Positions 38,212-45,953 of a DNA stretch of 64,000 bases are shown here, piece after piece. The stretch is from an uncultured bacterium. GTDB taxonomy: Bacteria; Bacillota; Clostridia; Oscillospirales; Oscillospiraceae. The translations under genes and the position numbers were made by a program. Under the pieces are notes generated by a model that saw nothing but the letters and a program-made list of their open reading frames with translations, searched no databases and was not told where the DNA came from. Every line of letters starts with the position of its first letter. The stretch's first letter is position 1. The stretch covers positions 124,001 to 188,000 of the forward strand of contig CANDCH010000002.1 of NCBI GenBank assembly GCA_947383145.1. Direction: 5' to 3'.

Positions 38212-39054
38212 CTATTTGCCGCTTAGGTTGATTCGCTTGAGGTGAATGGTCAGATAAATGAGCTCGTCGGGGGAGACCTCCTTCTGATATGCGTTGCGGA
38301 TATACTCCCCGATGTGCTGGGCGCATTTGTAGTGGGGTTTGCAGCTGCGGATAATCATCTCCTGGAAAGCGGCGTCATATTCGTCCGCCTGCCGGGGGGC
38401 GGTCTGAAACAGCCGCTGGGCGAAATAGCGCAGGTGGACGATGAAGCGGTTGAAATCCAGCGACTCCCGGTCAAATTTCTTCTGGTAGTAGTACTCCGCC
38501 ACCTCCAGGGCGCCCTCGATCAGCTTCGTAATGTCGTACATCACGCTCATGCTGGTGTTCAGCTCGGAGTTGACGATGTGCAGGGCGATGAACGCCGCCT
38601 CGCTGGGGCTCAGATTCACCTGGGTTTCCCGCTCGATGACCCGCAGGCAGTGCTGGCCCAGGTGGTATTCGGTGGGATAGTAGCTCATCACGGCTCCCTC
38701 CAGGGGATTGGCAAACTCAATTCCGTTTTCCTTCCGCTTGATGGCAAAGCTGATGTGGTCGGCCAGGGTGACAAGCAGGGACTCGTTGAGGGGAGCGGTG
38801 ATCTGCGTCTTGATGTACTCGATCAAATCCTGCGTCAGCTTCAGGTGTTCCATGGGAATCTGCCCGCACAGCTCCCGCAGCTTGCGCTGCCCGTCCTTGC
38901 CCTCCATGTGATAGGTTTTCTCAAACAGCGCCGGGTCGATCCGCTCCCCGGTTTTCCGCTTGAAGCCCAAACCCTTTCCCGTGACGATCATCTCGCTGCC
39001 CTTGCCGTCCACAACACAGAGAATGTTGTTGTTAATTACTTTTTTGATGCGCAA
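38212..39054 (-). CDS. licT: BglG/LicT-family transcription antiterminator
   Basis: A 280-residue RNA-binding regulator. The N-terminal CAT domain begins (M)RIKKVINNNILCVVDGKGS and includes MIVTGKGLGFKRKTGERID. Two PTS-regulation domains follow (about 65-170 and 172-278), with the phosphorylatable histidines expected in DHISFAIKR, HCLRVIE, HIVNSEL and HLRYFAQRL-type segments. The start is TTG at 39054, with GGGGG eight bases upstream. It should bind the RAT hairpin in its own leader and allow read-through into itself and the PTS permease. The sugar specificity is unknown, so the symbol denotes family only. Confidence 0.92.
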   Translation of the reverse strand: MRIKKVINNNILCVVDGKGSEMIVTGKGLGFKRKTGERIDPALFEKTYHMEGKDGQRKLRELCGQIPMEHLKLTQDLIEYIKTQITAPLNESLLVTLADHISFAIKRKENGIEFANPLEGAVMSYYPTEYHLGQHCLRVIERETQVNLSPSEAAFIALHIVNSELNTSMSVMYDITKLIEGALEVAEYYYQKKFDRESLDFNRFIVHLRYFAQRLFQTAPRQADEYDAAFQEMIIRSCKPHYKCAQHIGEYIRNAYQKEVSPDELIYLTIHLKRINLSGK

Positions 39055-39069
39055 TTCCTACGCCCCCTC

Positions 39070-39136
39070 AAAAAACAAACCAACCCCGTCTCTCATATCC
39101 GCGCAAAGCGCGCGGATAAACGCAGACAGAGTTGGT
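39070..39136 (-). terminator. LicT-controlled leader terminator
   Basis: The minus strand ACCAACTCTGTCT (39136-39124) pairs with AGACGGGGTTGGT (39091-39079), 13 pairs with two G-U. It encloses a CCGCGC / GCGCGG hairpin and is followed by TTGTTTTTT. Its 5' arm overlaps the 3' end of the RAT, so the two structures exclude each other. Confidence 0.85.
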
Positions 39137-39162
39137 CAAGCCCAGCGAACCGGTAACATTCC
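39134..39162 (-). promoter_or_regulatory. ribonucleic antiterminator (RAT) of the licT-PTS operon
   Basis: The minus strand reads GGAATGTTACCGGTTCGCTG then GGCTTGACC. This matches the GGAnTGTTACnGnT ... GGC ... ACC pattern of LicT/SacT/GlcT targets and overlaps the terminator stem by three bases. Confidence 0.8.
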
Positions 39163-39183
39163 AACTTAAATGAATCCTTCTAC

Positions 39184-39212
39184 AAGATATCTTTCCGGCG
39201 GGAAAAAGTCAA
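39184..39212 (-). promoter_or_regulatory. sigma-A promoter of the licT-PTS operon
   Basis: The minus strand reads TTGACT (39212-39207), 17 bases, TATCTT (39189-39184), about 22 bases before the RAT. Confidence 0.75.
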
Positions 39213-39412
39213 GAAGAAATTTAGAGCGCGGGATGGGTTCTACCAAGTGCACATTTTTTGAGGGGGCTTTTTGGGTATTGCGCTAAGTCCGGCGCACGCG
39301 GCGCCCGGCGGAAAATTTTCCCGGCGGGGCGCCGGACGCTGGAAACCGCCCGCCGGATGTGATAAGATGTCTTTGGCGGCACGGTCCGCCCACATAGAAA
39401 GGAAGGTTTGCC

Positions 39413-40393
39413 ATGAATACGCTGATTATTTTGACGGGGCTTGCGCTGGCGGCGCTGGGGGTGGGGCTGACGGCCCTGCTGTCCGTCCGCGCCGCCAGGA
39501 ACAACCGCCTGACCGACGCGCCCAAAAAGAAAGCGCCCCGGTGGCCGCTGGCCTTCGCCGCGCTGGGTCTGGCCTGCGTGGTGGGGGGAAACTGCTTCAC
39601 CGTGGTGCCCACCGGCTACACCGGCGTGCGCACCACCTTCGGGCTCATCGACCAGGAGTCCTGTATGCCGGGGTTCAACTTCGTCACGCCCTTCGTCCAG
39701 AATATCTCGCTGGTGAACAACAAGCAGCAGGACATCCGCTTCACGGAGCAGATCTGGTCGGAGACCAAGGAGCAGACCGTGGTGTACATGCAGAATGTGA
39801 CCGTCACCTACCAGATCGTCCCGGAGGCCAGCGCCTGGATTTACGCCAACGTGGACAACTGGGTGGAGGAGCTGGTGGACGAGGACATTGTCAGCTCGTC
39901 GCTGAAATCCGCCGCCCGCGCCCTCCCGGCGGACACCGTCACCGACCGCGCGGTGATCGAGGCGGAGGCGGAAACGCTGCTTCAGGCCGCGCTGGACGAC
40001 AAGTACGGCGAGAACCGGGTGGCGGTCAAGGGGGTCATCATCAACAACATGGATTTTGAGGAGTCTTACAATCAGGCCATCGCCCAGAAGTCCCAGGCCA
40101 TCCAGGAGCAGCAGGAGCAGGCCATCCGCAACCAGACCAACATCGACAAGGCCAGGGCGGAGGCGGAGGCCGAGCGGGAGCGGGCCCAGGGCCTGGCCGA
40201 CGCGGAGCTGATTCAGGCGCAGGCCAAGGCCAAAGCCAACGAGATCATCAGCAACAGCATCACCGAGGCCACCCAGCGCCAGGACGCCATCGACAAGTGG
40301 AACGGCGAGCTGCCCCGGTACGCCGGGGGCGGGGACGTGTCCTTCGGCATTCTGGACGCCGTCCAGCCCGCTCCGGCCCAGCCAGCCGGATGA
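39413..40393 (+). CDS. SPFH/Band 7 family membrane protein
   Basis: A 326-residue stomatin/prohibitin-like scaffold. Two N-terminal hydrophobic segments (LIILTGLALAALGVGLTALL and WPLAFAALGLACVVGGNCF) are followed by the Band 7 domain (about 62-235: VVPTGYTGVRTTFGLIDQES, GVIINNMDFEESYNQAI). A charged coiled coil comes next (IDKARAEAEAERERAQGLAD), then a Pro/Ala-rich tail. Such proteins form large membrane-associated oligomers and may organise microdomains or proteases; no partner gene is adjacent. AAGGAAGG precedes the ATG. A weak promoter is possible (TAAGAT near 39364). A strong terminator follows. Confidence 0.9.
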   Translation: MNTLIILTGLALAALGVGLTALLSVRAARNNRLTDAPKKKAPRWPLAFAALGLACVVGGNCFTVVPTGYTGVRTTFGLIDQESCMPGFNFVTPFVQNISLVNNKQQDIRFTEQIWSETKEQTVVYMQNVTVTYQIVPEASAWIYANVDNWVEELVDEDIVSSSLKSAARALPADTVTDRAVIEAEAETLLQAALDDKYGENRVAVKGVIINNMDFEESYNQAIAQKSQAIQEQQEQAIRNQTNIDKARAEAEAERERAQGLADAELIQAQAKAKANEIISNSITEATQRQDAIDKWNGELPRYAGGGDVSFGILDAVQPAPAQPAG

Positions 40394-40402
40394 GAACGCA
40401 AG

Positions 40403-40434
40403 CACGCCGGACGCGGAAGCGTCCGGCGTGTTTT
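40403..40434 (+). terminator. terminator of the SPFH gene
   Basis: A perfect 12-bp stem CACGCCGGACGC / GCGTCCGGCGTG around GGAA, followed by TTTT. It overlaps the 3' end of the convergent eutH-like gene. Confidence 0.92.
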
Positions 40435-41500
40435 ATGCCCTGGGCCGCTCCGCCCAGAGGGCCAGGGCGGCGGCGGACAGCGCCCCGGTGAGCTTTGCGG
40501 CGATGAGCGGGGCGAGCATGGCGGGCTCCACCCCCACCACAAAGCCCATGTGGGCGGCCAGCAGGCTGGCCCCGCTGACCAGGAAGGCGCCCGCCGCCAC
40601 CTGGCCCCGCCGGTCCAGCGAGCCGTACATGGACAGGGCGGGCATGGGGCTGACCAGGCTCACCAGCATTCCGGTGAGGCTCCCGGGGTCCAGCCCCAGC
40701 ACGGCGCCCAGGCGGGCGAAGGGGCGCGCCAGCCCCCGGCGGAGCAGCTCCGCCGCCGGGAGGCTCCCCAACAGCACCACGCCGATGGACGCCGCCACGG
40801 CCATGGCCTCTTCGATGGGGGCCATGCCGGACACCGGGTTCCAGCCGGTGAGGTACTCCGCCGCCGCCAGCGCCAGCCCCGCCGTCACCACCGCCTTGAT
40901 GCCGTCCGCCAGCAGGCAGAAGCCCCGCACCATGGCGTCCGGGATTTTCCACAGCCCCAGCAGGAGGGGCAGGGCCAGGGCAAAGGTGGGCAGGTTCTGA
41001 TGGAGGCAGTCCCGGAGGGACAGCCCGCACAGCAGTCCCCCGGCGATGAGCCCCGCGGGCATGGCGGCCAGCCCCAGCATGATCCCCCGGGCGAAGCGGG
41101 GGCGGCAGTCCGGACCGATCATCCCCATACCCACCGGGATGGTGAACACCAGGGTGCAGCCGAATGTGGCGGACACGATGATCCCCGCGTAGCGGCCCGC
41201 CGCCGGGTCCTCCGCCAGCTCCCGGGCCAGCTGGTAGCCGCCCATGTCGATGGCCAGCAGGCCGCCGAACATGGCCGGGTCCACCCCCATCAGCCGGTAG
41301 AGGGGGACGATCACCCAGCCCAGCGCGTCCGCCAGCACCGGGGCCAGACAGATCATCCCCGCCATGGACAGGGCCATGGGGCCCAGCAGCAGGAACCCCC
41401 GCTCAAACTGCTCCCCCAGGCCCAGCTTATTGCCAAAAATGCGGTCCGCGCCGCCCAGGACGGCCCCGGCGGCCATCACCATCATCAGCGCCCGTTCCAT
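40433..41500 (-). CDS. eutH: EutH-like ethanolamine permease family protein
   Basis: A 355-residue polytopic membrane protein that matches EutH in GGADRIFGNKLGLGEQFERG, GPMALSMAGMICLAPVLADA and VDPAMFGGLLAIDMGGYQLA, and in TLVFTIPVGMGMIG. About ten hydrophobic segments are visible. EutH proteins move ethanolamine or protonated amines at low pH. No eut enzymes or microcompartment genes are nearby, so its substrate may differ. The ATG shares a base with the pepP stop (TGATG), implying translational coupling to an Xaa-Pro aminopeptidase. Confidence 0.85.
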   Translation of the reverse strand: MERALMMVMAAGAVLGGADRIFGNKLGLGEQFERGFLLLGPMALSMAGMICLAPVLADALGWVIVPLYRLMGVDPAMFGGLLAIDMGGYQLARELAEDPAAGRYAGIIVSATFGCTLVFTIPVGMGMIGPDCRPRFARGIMLGLAAMPAGLIAGGLLCGLSLRDCLHQNLPTFALALPLLLGLWKIPDAMVRGFCLLADGIKAVVTAGLALAAAEYLTGWNPVSGMAPIEEAMAVAASIGVVLLGSLPAAELLRRGLARPFARLGAVLGLDPGSLTGMLVSLVSPMPALSMYGSLDRRGQVAAGAFLVSGASLLAAHMGFVVGVEPAMLAPLIAAKLTGALSAAALALWAERPRA

Positions 41501-42762
41501 CAGGCGTACGCGGTGAAGCTCTGCCGCATGACCGATTCAATATCCTCGATGGTCCGGGGGGTGCAGGCGGACAGGTTTTCGCACCCCGTCTCGGTGACCA
41601 GGCAGTTGTCCTCCAGCCGGAAGCCGATGCCCCACTCCTCGTGATAGATGCCCACGTCCACGCAGAACACCATGCCGGGAGCGACGGCCTCTGGGACCTC
41701 CACCGCGTCGTGGACGTCGAAGCCCACGTGGTGGGCGCCGCCGTGCCACATATACCGGCCGATGTTTTTCTCATCGTCCAGCACCCCCGCGTCCTTGAGC
41801 AGGGCGGCGGTATACCGGCGGATTTCGCCGTCCACCTCCGCCATGGGCATACCCGGCCTGACGACGCCGAACATGTGGTCGGAGGCGGCCAGGGCGCACT
41901 GGTACAGCAGCCGCTGGCGGCCGCTGTACCTCCCGTTGCAGGGCCAGCCCCGGGAGACGTCGGTCATGAGGCCGCCGTGCCACGCCCCCACGTCGTTGAG
42001 CACCATGTCGCCGTCCAGGGCCTGGCCGGTATAGGCGTTGTAATGGATGCAGAAGTTGTTTTTCCCCGCCGAGATGATGGAGGGAAAGGCGGGCCCCTGG
42101 GGGCCGTACTGCCCCAGGGTGTAGTCGAACACCGCCTTGTACTGATACTCGTACATCCCCGGGCGGGACGCCTTCATCATGGCGGTGATGCCCGCGCAGG
42201 TGATCTCCTCCGCCCGGCGCATGGCGTCCAGCTCACAGGGCTGCTTGACGGTGCGCAGGCGGCGGATGAGGGCGTTGGCGTTCTCAATCTTCAAAAACGG
42301 GTAGTCCGACGCCGTCCGGCGCAGCAGACGGTGGGCGGGGGCGTCCCGGTCCGCGGGGTCCGCCCGGTACAGGTCCAGGTACAGGCGCTCGTAATTGCCG
42401 CTGAAGGCCAGCCGGTGGAGCGTTCCCTCAAACTCGGAGGCAAAGCCGGCGCGCTGCACGCCGGAGGTCTCCGCCGCCTCCTCCGGCTTGATGCGCCGCC
42501 CGGTCCAGCGCTCCGCCATGGGGTCCGGCGGCAGGAGGAACACCTGCTCCGACACCCGTCCCCCGCCGTCCTTCCGGGCCAGCAGGGCCAGCTCTGCTCC
42601 GTCCAGGCCGGTGAGGTAGTAAAAATTCCGGTCGGTGTAAAAGGGGTAGTATTCGTCGTTGGTCTTGCGGACCTGCACGCCGGAGAACAGCGCAAGCAGG
42701 GAGTTTTCCTCCATCTGGGCGTACAGCCGCTCCCGGTTCCCCTGAAAAAACGCCTTTGTCAT
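41500..42762 (-). CDS. pepP: Xaa-Pro aminopeptidase (M24B)
   Basis: A 420-residue proline-specific aminopeptidase. The N-terminal domain (MTKAFFQGNRERLYAQMEEN, TDRNFYYLTGL) precedes a pita-bread catalytic half. The metal ligands are visible in GDMVLNDVGAWHGGLMTDVS (two Asp), WHGGAHHVGFDVHD (His), PGMVFCVDVGIYHEEWGIGF and RLEDNCLVTETGCE (Glu residues). The ATG at 42762 is preceded by GGAAGGAG, and homology starts there. It is coupled to the eutH-like gene. Confidence 0.94.
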   Translation of the reverse strand: MTKAFFQGNRERLYAQMEENSLLALFSGVQVRKTNDEYYPFYTDRNFYYLTGLDGAELALLARKDGGGRVSEQVFLLPPDPMAERWTGRRIKPEEAAETSGVQRAGFASEFEGTLHRLAFSGNYERLYLDLYRADPADRDAPAHRLLRRTASDYPFLKIENANALIRRLRTVKQPCELDAMRRAEEITCAGITAMMKASRPGMYEYQYKAVFDYTLGQYGPQGPAFPSIISAGKNNFCIHYNAYTGQALDGDMVLNDVGAWHGGLMTDVSRGWPCNGRYSGRQRLLYQCALAASDHMFGVVRPGMPMAEVDGEIRRYTAALLKDAGVLDDEKNIGRYMWHGGAHHVGFDVHDAVEVPEAVAPGMVFCVDVGIYHEEWGIGFRLEDNCLVTETGCENLSACTPRTIEDIESVMRQSFTAYA

Positions 42763-42831
42763 AAGCGCACTCCTTCCGCCGCGGCGCGCGGCGTGATCTC
42801 GTCTTGGACCGCCCGCTGGGCGGCCAGGCTG

Positions 42832-42860
42832 ATTATACGCCTTGCCCGCCCCTTTGAAAA
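42832..42860 (-). promoter_or_regulatory. probable promoter of pepP-eutH
   Basis: The minus strand reads TTTTCA (42860-42855), 17 bases, TATAAT (42837-42832). Confidence 0.6.
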
Positions 42861-42901
42861 GGGTCAATTTAACGATTTTTTCAGGGGGACGCCCGCCCCT
42901 G

Positions 42902-43684
42902 TCAGGCCCCGCCGGGGCACTGGCGGCCGGTGTGGTCGATGGTGTAGTCCTGGCCGCATTCCCCGGGGAGGATGAGCTGGGAGATGGGCACGAAGGAGTA
43001 GCCCTGCTGCAAGAGTGCCTCAATGACGCCGGGCAGGGCCTCTGGGGTGTGGAGGGCGGCGTTGTGGAACAGCACGATGGACCCGGGCTGCACCTTGGAG
43101 GTCACCCGCTTGGTGATGTCGGCGGCGGACAGGTCCTTCCAGTCCAGGCTGTCCACGTCCCATTGGATGGGCTCGATGTCCATGGACCGCACGGCGTTGA
43201 TCACGTGGTCGTCGTACTCGCCGTAGGGGCAGCGGAACAGGGTGGGCCGCACCCCCGTCACCCCCTCGATCTTGTCGCCGCAGGCGGTGAGGTCGTCGAT
43301 GATCTCCTGACTGGACAGGCTGTTGAAGTGGGCGTGGTCGTTGGAGTGGCTCATCACCTCGTGGCCCGCGTCGAACAGGGCCTTCACCGACTCCGGATAC
43401 TTGTCCACCCACTCTCCCACCACAAAGAAGGTGGCCTTCACATCGTACCTGCCCAGGATGTCGATGAGCTGCTGGGTGTCCTCGTTGCCCCAGGCGGCGT
43501 CGAAGCTGATAGACAGCACCTTGTAATCCTTCTGCACGCAGTAGATGGGCAGCTGCCGGGCGGACGCCGACGCCCCCACCACCGCCGGGTGGTTCACCAC
43601 CCAGAACATCATCACGGCGGCCAGGGCGAACGCCCCGGCCGCGATGGCCTTCCGCCGCAGGGTAATGATTTTGGTCTTGTTCAT
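42902..43684 (-). CDS. PdaB-like sporulation polysaccharide deacetylase
   Basis: A 260-residue NodB-family protein. A short cytoplasmic end and one hydrophobic helix (AIAAGAFALAAVMMFWVVN) export or anchor it. The catalytic domain has SISFDAAWGNED in place of the TFDDGP motif, MSHSNDHAHFN and FRCPYGEYDD, then IVLFHNAALHTPEAL. Replacement of the DDG metal/catalytic aspartates by DAAWG is typical of the PdaB-type sporulation subgroup and may mean altered activity. AGGGG precedes the ATG at 43684; an upstream in-frame ATG at 43699 is less well placed. It is separate from the deacetylase at 5216-6496. Confidence 0.87.
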   Translation of the reverse strand: MNKTKIITLRRKAIAAGAFALAAVMMFWVVNHPAVVGASASARQLPIYCVQKDYKVLSISFDAAWGNEDTQQLIDILGRYDVKATFFVVGEWVDKYPESVKALFDAGHEVMSHSNDHAHFNSLSSQEIIDDLTACGDKIEGVTGVRPTLFRCPYGEYDDHVINAVRSMDIEPIQWDVDSLDWKDLSAADITKRVTSKVQPGSIVLFHNAALHTPEALPGVIEALLQQGYSFVPISQLILPGECGQDYTIDHTGRQCPGGA

Positions 43685-43748
43685 AATCGACCCCTCCATA
43701 CTCGGTGTTGATACACCTTATGCGGAGGGGAGCCCGTTCATGTTTTGG

Positions 43749-43773
43749 CCCCGCGCCGTTGGACGCGGGGCCG
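43749..43773. terminator. hairpin between the CobW pair and the PdaB-like gene
   Basis: GGCCCCGCG-C / G-CGCGGGGCC around a short loop, lying five bases past the stop of the minus-strand CobW-family gene. No T-run follows on that strand, so termination is uncertain. Confidence 0.45.
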
Positions 43774-43778
43774 GCGGG

Positions 43779-44711
43779 TCAGAATGTGAGGACCTCCTGC
43801 CGGGGCTTGTCCCCGGGGCGCAGGGAGGAGACGTGGAGCACCGGGCCGTCCTGGCCCTCGTAGGCGGTGTGGCGCTCCAGGCGGATCACGCCGGACACGT
43901 CCGCCCAGGAGCGGTTTTCAAAGGCGTCGAAGCCGTCCCCGGCGGCCACCAGTCCCAAAAACGTGATGTCCGCCTCGCAGCAGGTCATGGCAAACCGGCC
44001 CAGAATCACGTTGTCCGGGTACTGGGGCAGGTGGCACACCACCGTTTTGGCACGGATGGTTTTGCCCTCGTACCGCTCGGGGTGGTCCATCACGTCCACA
44101 TACCAGATTCCAAAGTCATCGTCGGGAATCTCAATGACCTCCTGCTCCAGGTCGAAGGGGCACACCGTATCGTCGGCGTAGTCCTCGCTGGAGCCGTCGG
44201 CGTACTCCAGATAGATGCTGGCCCGGCGGTTGACCATTTTCAGGTTGCGCTGGCGCAGGGCGTCCCGAAGGGCCTGGGTGCAGCGGTTGAACACGATGAG
44301 GTCCGCGTTGGTCAGCTTTTCCATCATCAGCTGGCCCAGGTTTTTGGCGTACACATCGAAGGTGGCCGCCTCCACCATGGTCATGATCTGATAGAGCACC
44401 CAGTTGTCCGGCAGCGTCTCCTGGTACAGCCGGCCCAGGGACCACATCCCGTTGAACTCGATCAGGACCTGCTGGGGGCGGTGCTTTTTCTCCAGCCGCC
44501 GGAGGAGAGCTGGGGTCAGCTCCTCTTCCTCCTCCACGCGCACCACCGTGACGTTTTTCAGCGCCTTGGGGTCATATTCCTCCGTCCCCTCCTCGCAGCA
44601 AAGCAGCAAGGTGCGGTCCCGGAGGGCAAAGCCGTCCTGAAGGACGCCGTTGATAAAGGTGGTCTTGCCGCCGTCCAGGAATCCGGCGAACAGATAGACA
44701 GGGATATCCAT
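43779..44711 (-). CDS. CobW-like GTPase fused to a DUF1980-like domain
   Basis: 310 residues in two parts. Residues 1 to about 180 form a CobW/COG0523 G3E GTPase: Walker A GFLDGGKTTF (9-18), a CCEEG loop where the family usually has CxCC, and LIVFNRCTQA in the guanine-specificity position. Residues about 210-305 resemble the C-terminal DUF1980 domain of YcgQ-type proteins (RAKTVVCHLPQYPDNVILGR, FAMTCCEADITFLGLVAAGD). COG0523 proteins insert or deliver metals, often zinc, and DUF1980 genes travel with them in zinc-responsive operons. A fusion of the two supports a metal-trafficking role. It follows the His-rich CobW gene by 15 bases. Confidence 0.8.
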   Translation of the reverse strand: MDIPVYLFAGFLDGGKTTFINGVLQDGFALRDRTLLLCCEEGTEEYDPKALKNVTVVRVEEEEELTPALLRRLEKKHRPQQVLIEFNGMWSLGRLYQETLPDNWVLYQIMTMVEAATFDVYAKNLGQLMMEKLTNADLIVFNRCTQALRDALRQRNLKMVNRRASIYLEYADGSSEDYADDTVCPFDLEQEVIEIPDDDFGIWYVDVMDHPERYEGKTIRAKTVVCHLPQYPDNVILGRFAMTCCEADITFLGLVAAGDGFDAFENRSWADVSGVIRLERHTAYEGQDGPVLHVSSLRPGDKPRQEVLTF

Positions 44712-44726
44712 GGGTGATCCGCCCCT

Positions 44727-45842
44727 TTACAGCCCGAACAGGGCGGCCAGCCGGTCCTCGTTCAGGTTCGCGCCGATGACGCACAGCCGCCCGGTGTAGT
44801 CGGCGGGGCCGGTGCGCACCTCGCGCTCCCCCGGGACGTAGTCGAAGTGGAGCCAGCCGCCGTCCCCGGCGGGCACAATGCCCTTGGCCCGGAGAATCGC
44901 GCCGCACTCCCCCAGGTCCAGCTGCTCCAGAATATGCTCCAGCTCTTCTTTGGAGAAAGGCTTCACCGTCTCCCGGCCCCAGCTGGCGAACACCTCGTCG
45001 GCGTGGTGGTGGCCGTGATGGTCGTGGTCGTGGCCGCAGGAGCACTCCCCGCCGTGCTCGTGGTGGTGCTCGTGATCGTGATGGCAGTGCTCGTGCTCCT
45101 CGTGATCGTGATGGCAGCGCTCATGCTCCTCGTGATCGTGGTGGCAGCACTCGTGTTCCTCGTGATCGTGGTGGTGATGGGCGTGGGCCGCCTCCTCCGC
45201 CGCGTGGTCCGCCCGGATGCGCGAGAGCAGCTCCTCCTCCAGGGAGGTCTTTTCAATGGCGGACAGGATGGTTTTGCCGTCCAGCTGGTCCCAGGGGGTG
45301 GTGAGGATCACCGCGCCGGGGTTCTTTTCCCGCAGCAGGGCCACCGCCCCCTCCAGCTTGTCCCGGCTCATGGCCTGGGTGCGGGAGAGCAGGATGGTTC
45401 CGGCGTGTTCCACCTGATTGTTGTAGAACTCGCCGAAGTTTTTCGTATACAGCTTCACCTTGGAGGCGTCCGCCACGGTGACGAAGCTGTTCAGCCGCAG
45501 CGACGGGTCCTCCCCGGCGGCCTTTTCCACCGCCGCCACCACGTCGGACAGCTTGCCCACCCCGGAGGGCTCGATGAGGATGCGGTCAGGGTGGAAGCGC
45601 TCCTCCACCTCGTGGAGGGCGCGGCCGAAGTCGCCCACCAGGGAGCAGCAGATGCAGCCGGAGGACATCTCGGAGATCTCGATGCCCGCGTCCTTGAGAA
45701 ATCCGCCGTCCACGCTGATCTCGCCGAACTCGTTCTCAATGAGCACCAGCTTCTCCCCCTGGTACGCCTCCGCCAGCAGCTTCTTGATGAGGGTGGTCTT
45801 GCCCGCCCCTAAAAATCCGGACACAATGTCGATTTTTGCCAT
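44727..45842 (-). CDS. CobW/COG0523 metal chaperone GTPase with His-rich repeat region
   Basis: 371 residues. The G domain has Walker A GFLGAGKT (9-16), ENEFGE, and the family metal motif CICC (63-66, SGCICCSLVGDF). A histidine/aspartate/glutamate insert (about 215-280) contains tandem ten-residue repeats such as HHDHEEHECC, HHDHEEHERC and HHDHEEHEHC. It ends in GGECSCGHDHDHHGHHH, a likely metal store or sensor. The C-terminal CobW_C domain (ECGAILRAKGIVPAGDGGWL) completes it. The metal is probably zinc, but nickel or cobalt cannot be excluded. It heads a two-gene operon. No Zur-like operator was recognised. Confidence 0.9.
   Translation of the reverse strand: MAKIDIVSGFLGAGKTTLIKKLLAEAYQGEKLVLIENEFGEISVDGGFLKDAGIEISEMSSGCICCSLVGDFGRALHEVEERFHPDRILIEPSGVGKLSDVVAAVEKAAGEDPSLRLNSFVTVADASKVKLYTKNFGEFYNNQVEHAGTILLSRTQAMSRDKLEGAVALLREKNPGAVILTTPWDQLDGKTILSAIEKTSLEEELLSRIRADHAAEEAAHAHHHHDHEEHECCHHDHEEHERCHHDHEEHEHCHHDHEHHHEHGGECSCGHDHDHHGHHHADEVFASWGRETVKPFSKEELEHILEQLDLGECGAILRAKGIVPAGDGGWLHFDYVPGEREVRTGPADYTGRLCVIGANLNEDRLAALFGL
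45050..45190. repeat. in-frame 30-bp tandem repeats encoding the His-rich insert
   Basis: About three to four imperfect 30-bp units (core cctcgtgatcgtgatggcag on the plus strand) inside the CobW gene. Because the unit is a multiple of three, copy-number change would lengthen or shorten the metal-binding region without breaking the frame. Confidence 0.8.
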
Positions 45843-45875
45843 GGAAAACTCATTTCCTTCCTCAGAATTTCCCCT

Positions 45876-45904
45876 ATTTTACCCCTCCGCGGCGGGAAAG
45901 TCAA
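45876..45904 (-). promoter_or_regulatory. sigma-A promoter of the CobW pair
   Basis: The minus strand reads TTGACT (45904-45899), 17 bases, TAAAAT (45881-45876). A perfect GGGCCGGTCCCC inverted repeat (about 45905-45941) abuts the -35 and may be a terminator for the gene upstream. Confidence 0.8.
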
Positions 45905-45953
45905 GGGCCGGTCCCCGCCCGGATGGGTGGGGACCGGCCCTGCTCGCACAATT

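Noticed and set aside
36161..38245. 694-codon open frame on the plus strand
   Set aside because: Antisense to the PTS EIICBA gene; low-complexity His/Gly/Gln translation with no motif.
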